A stretch of DNA of 64,000 nucleotides from Bradyrhizobium sp. CCBAU 51765. Lineage in GTDB: Bacteria > Pseudomonadota > Alphaproteobacteria > Rhizobiales > Xanthobacteraceae. Numbering within the stretch: the stretch's first letter is position 1; every line of letters begins with the position of its first letter. A program made the position numbers and the translations under genes. Shown in pieces: positions 27,181 to 35,735 of the stretch. The notes under the pieces were generated by a model. That model was not told the DNA's origin and made no database searches. It worked only from the letters and a program-made list of their open reading frames with translations. The stretch covers positions 930,001 to 994,000 of the forward strand of contig NZ_CP030038.1 of the NCBI RefSeq assembly GCF_015291725.1, read 5' to 3'.

Positions 27181-28347
27181 ATGAACAACATGACTATCGG
27201 CGGCGTCAACAACCAGGTATTTGTGGCCGCAAATCTCGGCAGGATTGAGCACTTCTATTCAACACTTCTTGGCCTGCCAGTCGTGAAGCGGACTGTCCAT
27301 CATTTGGACTCGCGATTGCCAGTCATTACTTTTGGATTTCAGGGATTCAAGGGCGAGACGAAGCGCGGTCACACGATCAGCTACATCGAGTGGAATCCGA
27401 TTTTCTACATGATGCCGCAAACTGGATTCGTGGATCCAAAGACGGCCGTCGCTGGCGTTACGTCGCCGCGGGTTGGAGACCCAAAGGGGCGTTGGGGGGC
27501 CGGTACAAACCATCATCTGGCTCTTCACGTTCCTACAAGAAACGGCCTCTTGAAATGGAAGCGGAGACTCACCGACCAGGGTATCCACGTTACGGGGCCC
27601 TACAACCGTAACTACTTTCATGCGATCTACCTCCGCGACCCCGATGGCGCGATCATCGAAATCGCGACCACCGAACCTGGGTTCGGGCACGATGAAGCGG
27701 TTCTCGGGTCTGGCTTCCGGTCTCAGCCGAAGGAGAACCTTATTGGGGGTCGCGACGAGGTGTTGACGGCAGCCGAAACTTGGCCCCGTGCCGTCCCGTC
27801 GATTACGGATGACTTTGCGCTGCGCGGTTTTCACCACATCACGTCGATCTCCTCGAACGCCGAGCGAACCGAAAAGTTCTTCGTCGAAACGGTCGGGCTT
27901 CGATTGATCAAAAAGACCGACTATTTGGATGAGCGCGGAGGTACGCACTATTACTACGCCTGCGACGATGACCTCTCGCCTGGCTCGGTCTTGACCTTCT
28001 TTGGGCTGCCTGGGTATTCCGCCGGACATTTGGGCACAGGATTATCGCATCACTTTTCCTTGGAAGTGGAGAACGACGCGGCTCTTGCGCATGAGCACCA
28101 ACGCCTAAAACGGGCTGACGTGAAGGTGTCGGACGTTTATGACTGCCTCTACAGCAAGCTGTTCTACTTCCGGGATCCGGATGGGCACATTTGCGCCCTT
28201 TCCACGCCAACCCAACTGACGATCGATGAACCCGCTGAAGAGCTCGGGACCAAGCTTTGCTTGGCGCCGGATTTGGAAGATCGCCGCATCGAGATAGAGC
28301 GCAATATGGCGTTGCGCCCAGCTCCTGTACCGCTTCCTCGGAATTGA
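27181..28347 (+). CDS. Vicinal-oxygen-chelate ring-cleavage dioxygenase (PcpA/LinE/MhqO-like)
   Basis: A 388-residue cytoplasmic protein of four VOC modules (about 9-70, 106-163, 215-275 and 285-342). Relatives such as PcpA, LinE and MhqO open hydroquinone rings para-style using Fe(II). Metal-like residues are His112 (GTNHHLALHV) and Glu160 (DGAIIEIATTE) in module 2 and His219 (GFHHITSIS) in module 3. Module 1 has Gln12 (NNQVFVA) where PcpA has its first His ligand, and module 4 has Ala339 (GHICALS) where PcpA has Glu. So the metal site may have moved to the other barrel. Its gene is followed 13 bases later by maleylacetate reductase, fitting a ring-cleavage role. Confidence 0.82.
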   Translation: MNNMTIGGVNNQVFVAANLGRIEHFYSTLLGLPVVKRTVHHLDSRLPVITFGFQGFKGETKRGHTISYIEWNPIFYMMPQTGFVDPKTAVAGVTSPRVGDPKGRWGAGTNHHLALHVPTRNGLLKWKRRLTDQGIHVTGPYNRNYFHAIYLRDPDGAIIEIATTEPGFGHDEAVLGSGFRSQPKENLIGGRDEVLTAAETWPRAVPSITDDFALRGFHHITSISSNAERTEKFFVETVGLRLIKKTDYLDERGGTHYYYACDDDLSPGSVLTFFGLPGYSAGHLGTGLSHHFSLEVENDAALAHEHQRLKRADVKVSDVYDCLYSKLFYFRDPDGHICALSTPTQLTIDEPAEELGTKLCLAPDLEDRRIEIERNMALRPAPVPLPRN

Positions 28348-28360
28348 AGGAGCCGGCACC

Positions 28361-29518
28361 GTGCTGAAGCCAGCCGCGCCTCGCTCCGAACGTGTAATTA
28401 GCGGGGGGATCCTGCGGTGCTTACCGCAGGAAACCCTGCGGTGGGGGATGGGTATCGTCGATGCGGCCCTCCGGGAGCTGGCTCACGACGGCCTCGAGCG
28501 GCCAATGATTTTTACGGTTGAGCCGCTGCTGCGCTCAACCGATCGGCTCATTCTTCCGCATCTTCACGACGTCTCAGGAATCATCTCCGATTTTCCGCCT
28601 CATGCGCCCGATACAGCGATCGAAAGTGCGCTTGACCGCTGCATCCTAGCGGGCGCCCGCTCGATCGTCGCCTATGGAGGCGGCTCGGTTTTGGATGCCG
28701 CCAAGGCCGTTTCTCATTTTCATTCACTTCGTCAGGGGCGCCATCTCCCGATAGTCGCTCTGCCGACAACTCTCTCTGGATCCGAGTTCTCTCACTATTT
28801 CGGTGTCACGGAAACGTCGGGGGCGCGACCGTTCAAGAGGAGCTACGCCGAGCGCGACACAGTTCCGAAGATTGTGCTGATGGATCCGAGCTTGCTCATC
28901 AACACTCCCCGGGCGTTGCTCTTGTCGTCTGCCGTCAAGGGGCTGGATCATGCCATCGAAGGCATGCGACTAGTCGACGTCGACCACCCACACGCCATCA
29001 TGGCTGCGGCAGGGGCGAGTAGATTTTTTGACGTGCTGGAGCAGTGGCCAACCGATCTGGAAACCGGCGAGGCCGTTCAACGAGGAGCGGTTCACCCGGA
29101 CGCTCTGCTTCAGCTGCAGTTGGCCGCGTGGCAATGCTATTTCTATCCGGCATCCGTCATCTACGGGCTCAGTCATCGAATCGGACATATCTTGGGTGGG
29201 ACGTTTGGATTTCCGCATAGCGTCACGTCATGCATAACGCTTGCGCCTGTCATCCGAAATTGTGAAGCGCGGTATGGCAATAAACTTCGGGTGTTCAATT
29301 TGCCAGGAGAACCTAATCCAGGGGCGGCACTCGCCGCCAGAATAGAGAGTCTAGTGGCGCACCTCGGGTTACCAAATCGGCTGCGATCGTTTGAGATAGG
29401 ACTGTCGGCGCTTCCGGAGATCACTGATCTTCTGCGAGCGAATTATCAGAGCGAAGTCGCCGATCTTGGAGAAGACGCTGATCGAAAACTTGAAGCCCTG
29501 TTACGAAGCCTGTGGTGA
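28361..29518 (+). CDS. Maleylacetate reductase (iron-containing alcohol dehydrogenase family)
   Basis: A 385-residue cytoplasmic oxidoreductase. The NAD(P)-binding segment reads ARSIVAYGGGSVLDAAKAVS. Metal-region motifs are KGLDHAIEGMR and YGLSHRIGHILGGTFGFPHS. The pattern fits maleylacetate reductases, which convert maleylacetate to 3-oxoadipate with NADH, better than other alcohol dehydrogenases. GTG at 28361 has AAGGAG upstream and lies 13 bases after the dioxygenase stop, so the two are one operon. It could serve both the VOC dioxygenase here and the hydroxyquinol dioxygenase at 55987. Confidence 0.88.
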   Translation: MLKPAAPRSERVISGGILRCLPQETLRWGMGIVDAALRELAHDGLERPMIFTVEPLLRSTDRLILPHLHDVSGIISDFPPHAPDTAIESALDRCILAGARSIVAYGGGSVLDAAKAVSHFHSLRQGRHLPIVALPTTLSGSEFSHYFGVTETSGARPFKRSYAERDTVPKIVLMDPSLLINTPRALLLSSAVKGLDHAIEGMRLVDVDHPHAIMAAAGASRFFDVLEQWPTDLETGEAVQRGAVHPDALLQLQLAAWQCYFYPASVIYGLSHRIGHILGGTFGFPHSVTSCITLAPVIRNCEARYGNKLRVFNLPGEPNPGAALAARIESLVAHLGLPNRLRSFEIGLSALPEITDLLRANYQSEVADLGEDADRKLEALLRSLW

Positions 29519-29524
29519 GCCAGG

Positions 29525-30883
29525 ATGACGTCGCCATCCGTGGCCGAGATGCTAGTTGAGCTTCAGTCGGGCGCGACAACATCGCGTCAACTTGTGCAAG
29601 TAGCACTTGAAAAGGCAAAACGTTGTGCAGCTGAGTTGAATGCCTTTGCGGCGATCGATGAAAGCGTGTTGGCTCTCGCAACCGAGAGCGACTGGCGATA
29701 CGCAGAAGGTTCGGCAAGAGCTCTTGAGGGCATTCCGATCGTCGTCAAGGACATCATCGATACCGCTGGTGTTGAGACCCGGTATGGATCGGCCGCTTAC
29801 ATCGGTAACGTTCCGAGAGCCGACGCCCGGGTGGTTCGTGATCTGCGCAATGCCGGTGCAATCATCCTTGGAAAGACGACCACACACGAATTTGCCTGGG
29901 GCGTCACTACATCGAGCGAAGCGTTTGGCAATACGCTCAATCCAAACGATTCCGCGCGAATTCCGGGAGGATCGAGCGGTGGCTCGGCCGCAGCAGTTGC
30001 TTACGGAGTGGTTCCGGTCGCTATTGGCACGGATACAGGAGGTTCGGTTCGAATTCCGGCCGCACTTTGCGGGGTAGTTGGACTAAAGCCGACGTACGGC
30101 GTTCTCTCACCCGATGGAGTATTTCCACTCGCTCCAACGCTGGACCATGTGGGCCTGATTTGCCAAACGGCCGAGGATCTCATCGTTCTTGCCGGTGCTT
30201 TGGGCATGAACGTAACGCCAGATGACTCCTGGCGTGACGCCAACGTGAAGCGAACGATTGGCGTACTTAAAGTGCCAAGCGATGTTCCGGTCGACGCGGC
30301 CATTTGGAGCGACCTTTCGACGGTCGTTGAAGGGTTGCGTCATGATCATAACCTAATGGAGATCGAGACACGCCTAGATGAGGCTTACTCGATCTTTGCC
30401 AACCTGGTGCTGGCCGAGGGAGGTATGATACATTTTTCGCGCAACTCCTCAGAGCTAATTCGCCAAAGCTACGGTAGAGAGACAGTGGCCAGGCTCGAGC
30501 GTGCGCGCATGCTCAGCATCGACGATTTCGCACGAGCCCAAGAGGCAAGGCGGCGGTTCTCGTCGAAGATTGCATCCCTTTTTGAGCAAATTGAGCTTCT
30601 CATCTTGCCTACGTGCCCCTGTACTGCACCCCTGGTAGGAGCGGACGATGTCCGGATTGGAGCATGGAGCGGCGACGTCCGCAAAGCGCTCATGACCTAC
30701 ACGGCACCCTTCAACCTCGTTGGATATCCTGTCGTGACTCTGCCCTTGCCGCGAAGAGCCGGTGTCCTGCCGGCGGGCCTGCAGATCGTGGGCCGCAGAG
30801 GAAGGGATCGCGATGTCATTAATGCCGCGGTGCAGTTCCAGAGGCTGGTCATCGAGCTCAGCTGCAGCAATGCAATTAGTTAG
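29525..30883 (+). CDS. Amidase-signature hydrolase
   Basis: A 452-residue cytoplasmic amidase. The Ser-cisSer-Lys triad can be placed at Lys75 (PIVVKDIIDT), Ser150 (RIPGGSSGGSAAAVA) and Ser174 (GTDTGGSVRIPA). It starts 6 bases after the maleylacetate reductase stop, so it belongs to the same operon. Typical substrates are aryl or acyl amides. Here it might release an aromatic acid or amine, or hydrolyse a ring-cleavage product carrying an amide or formamide. The last 8 bases overlap the convergent HTH gene. Specificity is not readable from the sequence. Confidence 0.9.
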   Translation: MTSPSVAEMLVELQSGATTSRQLVQVALEKAKRCAAELNAFAAIDESVLALATESDWRYAEGSARALEGIPIVVKDIIDTAGVETRYGSAAYIGNVPRADARVVRDLRNAGAIILGKTTTHEFAWGVTTSSEAFGNTLNPNDSARIPGGSSGGSAAAVAYGVVPVAIGTDTGGSVRIPAALCGVVGLKPTYGVLSPDGVFPLAPTLDHVGLICQTAEDLIVLAGALGMNVTPDDSWRDANVKRTIGVLKVPSDVPVDAAIWSDLSTVVEGLRHDHNLMEIETRLDEAYSIFANLVLAEGGMIHFSRNSSELIRQSYGRETVARLERARMLSIDDFARAQEARRRFSSKIASLFEQIELLILPTCPCTAPLVGADDVRIGAWSGDVRKALMTYTAPFNLVGYPVVTLPLPRRAGVLPAGLQIVGRRGRDRDVINAAVQFQRLVIELSCSNAIS

Positions 30884-31184
30884 GTCCGGCTGGCCGCCGG
30901 CGGATGATCGATGTTTCTGCGCATCGAAATAAGCGATGGCCTAGTTGCTTGGGTCGAAGGCACTCGCCGGGCTTAGGCTCTCCGATAAACTCAACGCCAG
31001 CCCCTTCGAGCGCCCGGCGGATCTTTTCGACCGTCTCGAACTGGGCGTTGGTTGCACCAGTCATTCTCTCAATCCGGCGAATGCTTGCGATGCCGACGCC
31101 GGCTGCAATGGCCAATTGAAGCTGCTGCATCCCACAAGACAAGGCGCGGCCTTGACTTGGCGTCCCAAATGAGCATTCGCTCAC
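30876..31184 (-). CDS. XRE-type helix-turn-helix regulator, short form
   Basis: About 102 residues if read from GTG 31184. The HTH core is LQLAIAAGVGIASIRRIERM followed by VEKIRRALEGAGVEFIGEPK, the standard end of small rhizobial XRE repressors that usually begin MTPAQCRAARALLGWSQ. Here the first helix reads TPSQGRALSCGMQQLQLAIA, lacking the usual LLxWSQ, so the protein may be a decayed copy. The frame stays open to 31418, but that extension is unlike the family. It converges with the amidase gene and overlaps it by 8 bases. Confidence 0.6.
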   Translation of the reverse strand: MSECSFGTPSQGRALSCGMQQLQLAIAAGVGIASIRRIERMTGATNAQFETVEKIRRALEGAGVEFIGEPKPGECLRPKQLGHRLFRCAETSIIRRRPAGPN

Positions 31185-31309
31185 TCCGCGCCTGCTATCG
31201 GTTCCGTGCAAGAACCAAGTCCCCATTGCAGGAACGCCGATCCGCGCGGGTCGGAGGGAAGCGGCCGTCACGGCTGCTTCCCTCCCAAAACTCTGGCGGT
31301 TGCGAAAGC

Positions 31310-32173
31310 TCACTCCTTGGCTTTGCCCACAGGGCAGCCCGCCGGAGGATCGCCGATGAACGTCCTGGCCGAAAAGAGTTCCGGGAATGGAATCTCTTCG
31401 AGAGTCGGCGTCAGCCACTCAATTCCGGAGACGCCGAAGTAGGCCTTACGAGATCCCAAGGTACGTCGGGTCAGCATTAAGTGGCGATATTTCCAGGTCG
31501 TGAACTCCTCGGCAATATCGGCAAGTGTCTCACCCAAGTTCTTGATCTCGGGTCGCTCATCGTACCCAATTTGCCAAGCCCGCTCGACCTCGGGGCTAGG
31601 TTTGTACGGCTGAGCGAAATCACGCTCAAACTGAGCTCGAGGAATGGGAAGCTTTTCACGATGCAGGAATGCCAGCACGTCGTCGTAGACGCTCGGAGCG
31701 TTAAGGGCCTCATTCAGTTGCTGCCATCTGCGCGGCTGCGGCTTGAAGTGCTCCAAATGTTCCCCTTGTTTGATTCCGAACAGATAGACCATGTGGCGGT
31801 AGGTCCAACCTTGGAGAGCAGTGTCGCGCCCTAACGTCGCTCCAGCCGCGCCCAGCATCGGAAGCAGGTCAGACGGGGTCAGCCACGATAGAGAACGCCA
31901 CGTGGCATTGAGTGGTTCATGTGCATCGACCACTCGGCGCAAGGCTTGCTGAGCCTTCGCAAGGTCATTCTGTCTCAGACTGCTCTGTGCGGCCTGAAGT
32001 TCTCGGACAATGAGAGCCCAATAAAGCTCCATGACCTGACAGTTGACGATGAACGAGTACTCCCCTGGATGATCGCTCACCGTCCTTTGCAGCGTGTGCA
32101 GAATCTCTGTCTGCAGCCACATACTATACGGTGTCTGTTCAAATCTGTCTTTGTCGGTGATCTGGACGTTCAT
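31310..32173 (-). CDS. Tryptophan 2,3-dioxygenase-fold haem protein
   Basis: A 287-residue protein. Family segments are SFIVNCQVMELYWALIVREL (helix of TDO reading FIVQHQxxELW), GWTYRHMVYLFG with Arg126 at the place of the TDO carboxylate-binding Arg, and TTWKYRHLMLTRRTLGSRKA with His231 as likely haem ligand, then SGIEWL. The active-site His of TDO (FIVQH) is replaced by Cys45. The usual FQSxQFR motif is reduced to LQGWTYR. So the protein probably binds haem but may not be a tryptophan dioxygenase. ATG at 32173 is preferred to GTG 32278. It lies downstream of the azoreductase-like gene, same strand. Confidence 0.78.
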   Translation of the reverse strand: MNVQITDKDRFEQTPYSMWLQTEILHTLQRTVSDHPGEYSFIVNCQVMELYWALIVRELQAAQSSLRQNDLAKAQQALRRVVDAHEPLNATWRSLSWLTPSDLLPMLGAAGATLGRDTALQGWTYRHMVYLFGIKQGEHLEHFKPQPRRWQQLNEALNAPSVYDDVLAFLHREKLPIPRAQFERDFAQPYKPSPEVERAWQIGYDERPEIKNLGETLADIAEEFTTWKYRHLMLTRRTLGSRKAYFGVSGIEWLTPTLEEIPFPELFSARTFIGDPPAGCPVGKAKE

Positions 32174-32291
32174 CGCGTTGGTGCTCCCATTCTGCCTGAG
32201 TTTCGTTACTGGTCCGGAATGTATTTTGGTTTGCAGGATTCTGGAACGGCCAGCATCCTGAGCGATCAAATCTGTCACTCAAAGTGTACGA

Positions 32292-32945
32292 TCAAGCGAC
32301 GGTCAGAGACTCCAAACGGTCCGTTCTCGGCCATGCTGCGGCCGCAGAGATTTCGGCATCGAACCGTTTGGCAAAATCCGCAAGGGTTGTCTCACCTTGG
32401 TCGATAGTGAGAGTCTTGACGGCGAGAACGATGTTGACGTCGGTAATGCCGACAAACCCGAGAATCTGTTTGAGATACGAGCTCGCCACGTTGGCTGAGG
32501 CGAATGGAGCTCCAGGAGAGAAGTCGCCGCCCGTCGTGAGGATCACGGTCGCCTTTTTGCCCTTCAACATGCCTTCATAGGTGTTTGAGACCGTAACGCC
32601 GACGCGCACGATCTGATCGATGTAAGCTTTGAGGAGTGCCGGTATGGAAAAATTGTACATTGGCGTGCCGATGACGATGTGGTCGGCAGCCTTGAGTTCC
32701 TCGATCAAGGTGTTTGATGTCTTCAAGGCCGCAGCGGATTCCGGCGAATGTTGGTCAGGCGGGGTAAATGCGGCTCCGATCCACGGAAGGTCAACGAATT
32801 GTAGGTTGGATCGCGCAAGGTCGCGCCTAATGACGGAAGCATTCGGATGTAGGCGCGACCACTTCTCGACAAACTGAGCAGTCAAGATGCGGGAAGTCGA
32901 ATGTTCAAAGCGTGGGCTCGCTTCAATTACCAAGAGACAAGTCAT
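32292..32945 (-). CDS. FMN-dependent NADH azo/quinone reductase (AzoR family)
   Basis: A 217-residue flavodoxin-fold enzyme. Segments are LLVIEASPRFEHSTSRIL (phosphate loop), ADHIVIGTPMYNFSIPALLK and ATVILTTGGDFSPGAPFASA, all typical of AzoR. These enzymes reduce quinones by two electrons and azo dyes with NADH. In the island setting it could reduce a benzoquinone formed by the phenol monooxygenase. It is probably the first gene of a minus-strand unit with the TDO-like gene. It is divergent from the PcpC-like GST gene. Confidence 0.9.
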   Translation of the reverse strand: MTCLLVIEASPRFEHSTSRILTAQFVEKWSRLHPNASVIRRDLARSNLQFVDLPWIGAAFTPPDQHSPESAAALKTSNTLIEELKAADHIVIGTPMYNFSIPALLKAYIDQIVRVGVTVSNTYEGMLKGKKATVILTTGGDFSPGAPFASANVASSYLKQILGFVGITDVNIVLAVKTLTIDQGETTLADFAKRFDAEISAAAAWPRTDRLESLTVA

Positions 32946-33239
32946 TTCTTAGCTCCAGAGTTTTGAGGAGTCAGCCGCCGACCACGTCAATGCGGCAGCC
33001 GATGGCCGTCTTGGACGTAAATACAGCGCGGGCAGGGCGGGAAGCCGGGCGTTATCGGACGCATCGTTCCATGAATTGGAACGATGGTCGCGAGATCCTG
33101 CCTTCCCTCGGCGGCGGAAGCATCGTCCGATAGCTTGAACGCTTGGTTCGAAAAATGTCGGCTTCTAGTCGAGCGGTCCGCGACTAGTCTGGCCACGGCA
33201 GAAGCGTGCGTGCCAGACCCCCAACATTCAGGAAGCGCT
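32946..33239. other. Divergent intergenic region
   Basis: This 294-base gap should contain promoters for both the azoreductase-like gene and the GST gene. No clear operator palindrome is seen. An open extension of the GST frame back to 33084 looks non-coding. Confidence 0.35.
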
Positions 33240-34271
33240 ATGACTACCAATCTAAGAACGTCTGTCGACGCGTTGGCGGAGCAAGCGCGGAATTCCGCAA
33301 TCGGAGATCCTGAGCGGAGGTGCATAGTGTCGAGTGGCGGTGTGCATCCGAAGCCGAGAGGCGACCAGTCGCTAATTCCACGACTCGAGCTTTTTCATTT
33401 CACTATGTCGATCTGCTCTCAGAAGATTCGCGTGGCGCTATTCCAGATCCGGGCTCCATTCGCCAGCAGCGAGCTGATCATTATGCCGCCGTTCAGCGAA
33501 AATTATTCGGCGGAATATGTGAAGCTCCGCATGGCGTCTGCCATCGCGCGGAGCCGACCATTCGTTAGCGGCTATTCCGGGAGCTCAAGTGTTGAGAACG
33601 AGGGCTTTGACCCCCTGGCGGTACCCACGCTGGTCGATCATGAGAAGGGAGAAGTTGTCGCGGACTCACGTCTGATTGCGGCCTATCTCGACATCTTGAG
33701 TGGAGGGGCGTTGGTGCCGTTGCAATGGCAAAACAGGGTTTGGACTGAAATAGCAATTGTCGACACAATACCACATGCCGGTTTGTTCTACGGCGCAAAT
33801 CCCGACGGCGACGATCGCCCCGAAGAAATTCGCGCGGGAATGCAGGGGGCTCACAACAAGAAGATCGAACTAGTACGAAAGCGTTTGGAGGGCTTACCGG
33901 TAGACTCCATTCTTCGCGAAGCTTACAGGCACAAGATCATAAAGGAAGAAGCGGGGCGTGAATTCATATCGCAGCCGACCAATATGCGGAGGATTATCGA
34001 AGCAACGCACAGCACTATCGTGCAACTGGATCGAAGATTGGAAAGCAAAAACGAGTGGTTGATGCCCGATGGATTTACCCTGGCTGATATCTTCTGGGGT
34101 GTAAGTCTCTTCCGGCTTCTCTTTCTTGGTTACGATTGGATGTGGAAGGACTGCCCGAGGGTGTCCGAATACGCTGAACGGCTCTTTGCCTCGCCGTCGA
34201 TGCAAAATGGCGTAATCAATTGGCCTGGTCATCCGCCCGGCGAGCGCATCGAACGCTTCAAGAAGCACTAG
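33240..34271 (+). CDS. GST-family reductive dehalogenase-like protein (PcpC/LinD-like)
   Basis: A 343-residue cytoplasmic protein. The stretch LELFHFTMSICSQKIRVALF closely matches the TMSICS active site of PcpC and LinD, glutathione-dependent dehalogenases of chlorinated hydroquinones; Cys59 here would be the catalytic Cys. VPTLVDHEKGEVVADSRLIA is the glutathione-binding stretch, and GFTLADIFWGVSLFRLLFLG is in the helical domain. It has about 48 extra N-terminal residues compared with PcpC. ATG 33240 has AGGAAG upstream. It lies upstream of the glutathionyl-hydroquinone reductase gene, the enzyme that repairs glutathionyl adducts made by such dehalogenases. Confidence 0.85.
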   Translation: MTTNLRTSVDALAEQARNSAIGDPERRCIVSSGGVHPKPRGDQSLIPRLELFHFTMSICSQKIRVALFQIRAPFASSELIIMPPFSENYSAEYVKLRMASAIARSRPFVSGYSGSSSVENEGFDPLAVPTLVDHEKGEVVADSRLIAAYLDILSGGALVPLQWQNRVWTEIAIVDTIPHAGLFYGANPDGDDRPEEIRAGMQGAHNKKIELVRKRLEGLPVDSILREAYRHKIIKEEAGREFISQPTNMRRIIEATHSTIVQLDRRLESKNEWLMPDGFTLADIFWGVSLFRLLFLGYDWMWKDCPRVSEYAERLFASPSMQNGVINWPGHPPGERIERFKKH

Positions 34272-34469
34272 AGCTTTGGCCTTTGCCTTTGGCGCCAGAA
34301 TGCGGCTCCCGATCGGAGCCGCTTTTAGTGATTGGAATACGTGATATAGGCGCGATCCAAGCACCGCCGATCGGCATTCTCGACAAACTCACCGGTGCCA
34401 GCCATAAGACTCTTGTCTCTCGTTCTTACCAGAGATGAACCCGCGAGATGATCACGCCAGGAGGACGGT

Positions 34470-35459
34470 ATGGGACTGTTGGTCGAAGGTGAATGGCGTG
34501 ACACCTGGTATGACACCGGCGCGACCGGCGGCGTTTTCGTCCGCAAGGACGCAGCTTTCCGCAACTGGATTACCGCCGATGGAAGTCCTGGTCCGAGCGG
34601 TGTTGGCGGGTTCAGAGCTGAGGCTGGTCGATATCACCTTTACGTCAGTCTCGCTTGTCCCTGGGCCCATCGAACACTGATCATGCGAGTGCTCAAGGGT
34701 CTTGAAGACAAGATCTCCGCATCCATTGTGCATTGGCTGATGGCCGAGCGCGGCTGGAGTTTCTCGAAGGGGCCGGGAGTGATACCCGACCATGTCAACG
34801 GCGCGGAATATCTGCATCAGATCTACACGATGGCCAACAGCCACTATACTGGTCGGGCAACTGTGCCAGTGCTGTGGGACAAGCAACAAGGCACTATCGT
34901 CAGCAACGAATCGTCCGAAATCGTTCGCATGATGAATTTCACGTTCGATCACCTTGGTGCGAGATTGGGCGACTTCTATCCTAGCGAGATTCGAGACGAG
35001 ATCGATGCCGTGAATGCCCGTGTCTATGACACGCTCAACAATGGTGTCTACAAGGCGGGATTTGCTACCACACAAGCTGCCTACGATGATGCTGTCGGTC
35101 CGCTGTTCGAGACACTGGATTGGCTCGAAGAGCGTCTGGCAGATAGCCGCTTCCTTTTCGGCGATCGTTTGACCGAGGCGGACATCCGGCTCTTCACGAC
35201 GCTGATCAGGTTTGACGTCGTCTATTTCGGCCATTTCAAGTGCAACATTCGATCTGTTGCCGACTATCCCAACCTCTCCGCGTACGTCCGTGACGTCTAC
35301 CAATGGCCAGGGATCGCATCGACCGTTAATTTCGAGCATATCAAGCGTCACTACTATCAGAGCCATCGCTCCATCAATCCCACGGGTATCGTCCCTGCGG
35401 GCCCTCTGCACGATTTTGGCGCGGCGCATGGGCGCGAACGGCTCTCGGCAGATAAATAG
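34470..35459 (+). CDS. Glutathionyl-hydroquinone reductase (YqjG/PcpF family)
   Basis: A 329-residue cytoplasmic GST of the Xi class. The catalytic motif LYVSLACPWAHRTLIMRVLK has Cys63 in CPWAH. VPVLWDKQQGTIVSNESSEI binds glutathione, and the C-terminal domain has RTFLFGDRLTEADI-like text (SRFLFGDRLTEADIRLFTTL). These enzymes reduce glutathionyl-hydroquinones to hydroquinone plus GSSG. PcpF rescues adducts made by damaged PcpC in Sphingobium, so its place after a PcpC-like gene fits. The gene is 198 bases after the previous stop and has AGGAGG upstream. Confidence 0.93.
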   Translation: MGLLVEGEWRDTWYDTGATGGVFVRKDAAFRNWITADGSPGPSGVGGFRAEAGRYHLYVSLACPWAHRTLIMRVLKGLEDKISASIVHWLMAERGWSFSKGPGVIPDHVNGAEYLHQIYTMANSHYTGRATVPVLWDKQQGTIVSNESSEIVRMMNFTFDHLGARLGDFYPSEIRDEIDAVNARVYDTLNNGVYKAGFATTQAAYDDAVGPLFETLDWLEERLADSRFLFGDRLTEADIRLFTTLIRFDVVYFGHFKCNIRSVADYPNLSAYVRDVYQWPGIASTVNFEHIKRHYYQSHRSINPTGIVPAGPLHDFGAAHGRERLSADK

Positions 35460-35544
35460 CATTTCCGGCCTGGGAACGGGTACCCGCCCGCCCGGGCGCA
35501 ACGAGCGCCGACGGGCGTTTGGTAACCTCCAACGAGCGTTAGCA

Positions 35545-35562
35545 CTGCTGTGCGCACAGCAG
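35545..35562. promoter_or_regulatory. Perfect 18-bp palindrome
   Basis: CTGCTGTGCGCACAGCAG reads the same on both strands. It lies in a 276-base gap between the convergent hydroquinone-reductase and AraC genes. It could be a regulator site or a cruciform-prone terminator. The rest of 35460-35735 has nothing coding. Confidence 0.45.
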
Positions 35563-35735
35563 GATCAGACAAAACGTGCCTGTTTTAGGAAAGGTCGCTT
35601 CACCACTGTAGTGCGTAGAACGCGCGCATGTCGCTTGCGGTGGTCAGGAAAATACGTCACGTGCTGCTGGGGCGATCGCCATCACGAGTGTCGGTTTGAC
35701 GACGCGTGGGATGAGCCGCAATAAAGTAATCAGGA

